From contig UQRG01000110.1 in the NCBI GenBank assembly GCA_900543365.1, positions 1-5,187 of the forward strand: 5,187 bases of DNA. The letters are read 5' to 3'. Shown here one piece after another: positions 4,796-5,187 of this stretch. This DNA is from an uncultured Eubacterium sp. (GTDB lineage Bacteria > Bacillota > Clostridia > Lachnospirales > CAG-274). The translations under genes and the position numbers were made by a program. Every line of letters starts with the position of its first letter. Within the stretch, counting starts at the first letter, position 1. Below the pieces are notes generated by a model. That model searched no databases. It saw only the letters and a program-made list of their open reading frames with translations, and had not been told where the DNA came from.

Positions 4796-5187
4796 TTATA
4801 ATATTTCACCATCTAATACAGCTTCCACAAGGTCATTGCCTATATAAGTCAATTTTAACGAAAAAAAGGGTCTGTCTTCATCTATTAATTTAAGGAAAAT
4901 TTTATCACCTTCCCACAAATTTAATGATAATAACTCTTTTTTATCAATCCATTCCAAATCACCCTCATCACAATCAATTATTTCCCCAACATAATCATAA
5001 GCTTTATATAAACACATAAATTCTGTTTCATAATTATCAGCATTAAATGTTACAATACCCTTAAACCTATAATTAGTAAGAATTAATCCAGTTTCTTCTT
5101 TTACTTCTCGTAATAGACAATCATCTGGACTTTCTCTTTCTTCAAAATGTCCTCCTACCCCAATCCATTTATCTTTATTTATATCAT
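4796..5187 (-). CDS. Nudix hydrolase, MutT/8-oxo-dGTP diphosphatase-like (5' end beyond window)
   Basis: An open frame enters from the right edge (first whole codon at 5185-5183) and ends at TAA 4798-4796, giving 129 residues of the C-terminal part. The window's first residues read DINKDKWIGVGGHFEE, followed by a complete Nudix box: G12, E18, then REVKEETGL at 26-34, matching G-x5-E-x7-REUxEExGU. The box coordinates Mg and cleaves nucleoside diphosphate-X bonds. The downstream ETEFMCLYKA and LEWIDKKELLSLNLWEGD resemble MutT/NUDT1-type proteins annotated as 8-oxo-dGTP diphosphatase in Clostridia. That would make it an oxidised-nucleotide sanitiser; the substrate is inferred. The N-terminal strand and the start are missing. 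The internal Met at 5017 falls after the catalytic box and cannot be the true start. Confidence 0.93.
   Translation of the reverse strand, partial: DINKDKWIGVGGHFEERESPDDCLLREVKEETGLILTNYRFKGIVTFNADNYETEFMCLYKAYDYVGEIIDCDEGDLEWIDKKELLSLNLWEGDKIFLKLIDEDRPFFSLKLTYIGNDLVEAVLDGEIL

Noticed and set aside
4796..5017. A complete 73-residue gene starting at Met 5017
   Set aside because: The same frame stays open upstream to the window edge and contains a full Nudix box, so 5017 is an internal Met of a larger Nudix hydrolase.
1..5187. Mobile element, CRISPR array, prophage or novel defence system
   Set aside because: There are no transposase, integrase, regularly spaced repeats, target-site duplications or defence-type domains. 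Every substantial open frame is assigned to a well-known family with uniform composition.

Overview
The window is low-GC DNA with Shine-Dalgarno sequences of the AGAGG/GGAGG type, A/T-ending codons and short AT-rich intergenic regions. Its gene families point to a Gram-positive anaerobe of the Bacillota, most likely class Clostridia and possibly a gut lineage. A secreted NlpC/P60 wall hydrolase with SH3b repeats and a FucO-type lactaldehyde reductase both fit this. The assignment comes from composition and protein resemblance only; no species is claimed.

Left part (1-1965, minus strand): a compact operon transcribed right to left, rdgB (XTP/dITP pyrophosphatase), then yfcE/ysnB-type metallophosphoesterase, then tex (RNA-binding S1 protein, cut by the window edge after 296 residues). 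The rdgB stop and yfcE start share one base (TAATG). The yfcE stop is embedded in the tex ribosome binding site. The three proteins are therefore probably translated in a coupled way.

Middle (1966-2279): a 314-bp, very AT-rich divergent intergenic region. It has one good and one weaker candidate promoter toward rdgB, and two good sigma-A-like promoters toward the plus-strand gene. The proximal plus promoter is followed at its start site by TGTAAC-N5-TGTAAC, which matches the published recognition pattern of the cell-wall regulator WalR/YycF. More copies of TGTAACA lie upstream. The gene it precedes (2280-3491) encodes an exported 403-residue protein with three SH3b domains and a C-terminal NlpC/P60 peptidase with an intact Cys-His-His set. 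That is the kind of gene WalR controls in other Bacillota.

Right part (3492-5187): a bidirectional hairpin terminator separates the hydrolase gene from a convergent, apparently single-gene fucO unit. Its true start is an ATG at 4684, with a strong GGAGG site upstream. The fucO upstream region carries a promoter and two inverted repeats that could be regulatory. Beyond it, a Nudix hydrolase of the MutT/8-oxo-dGTPase type runs off the right edge, with its Nudix box complete.

No phage, insertion sequence, CRISPR, tRNA/rRNA or riboswitch was recognised. The window looks like ordinary chromosomal housekeeping DNA. Its most interesting content is the regulatory architecture upstream of the wall hydrolase and of fucO, not a new gene system.
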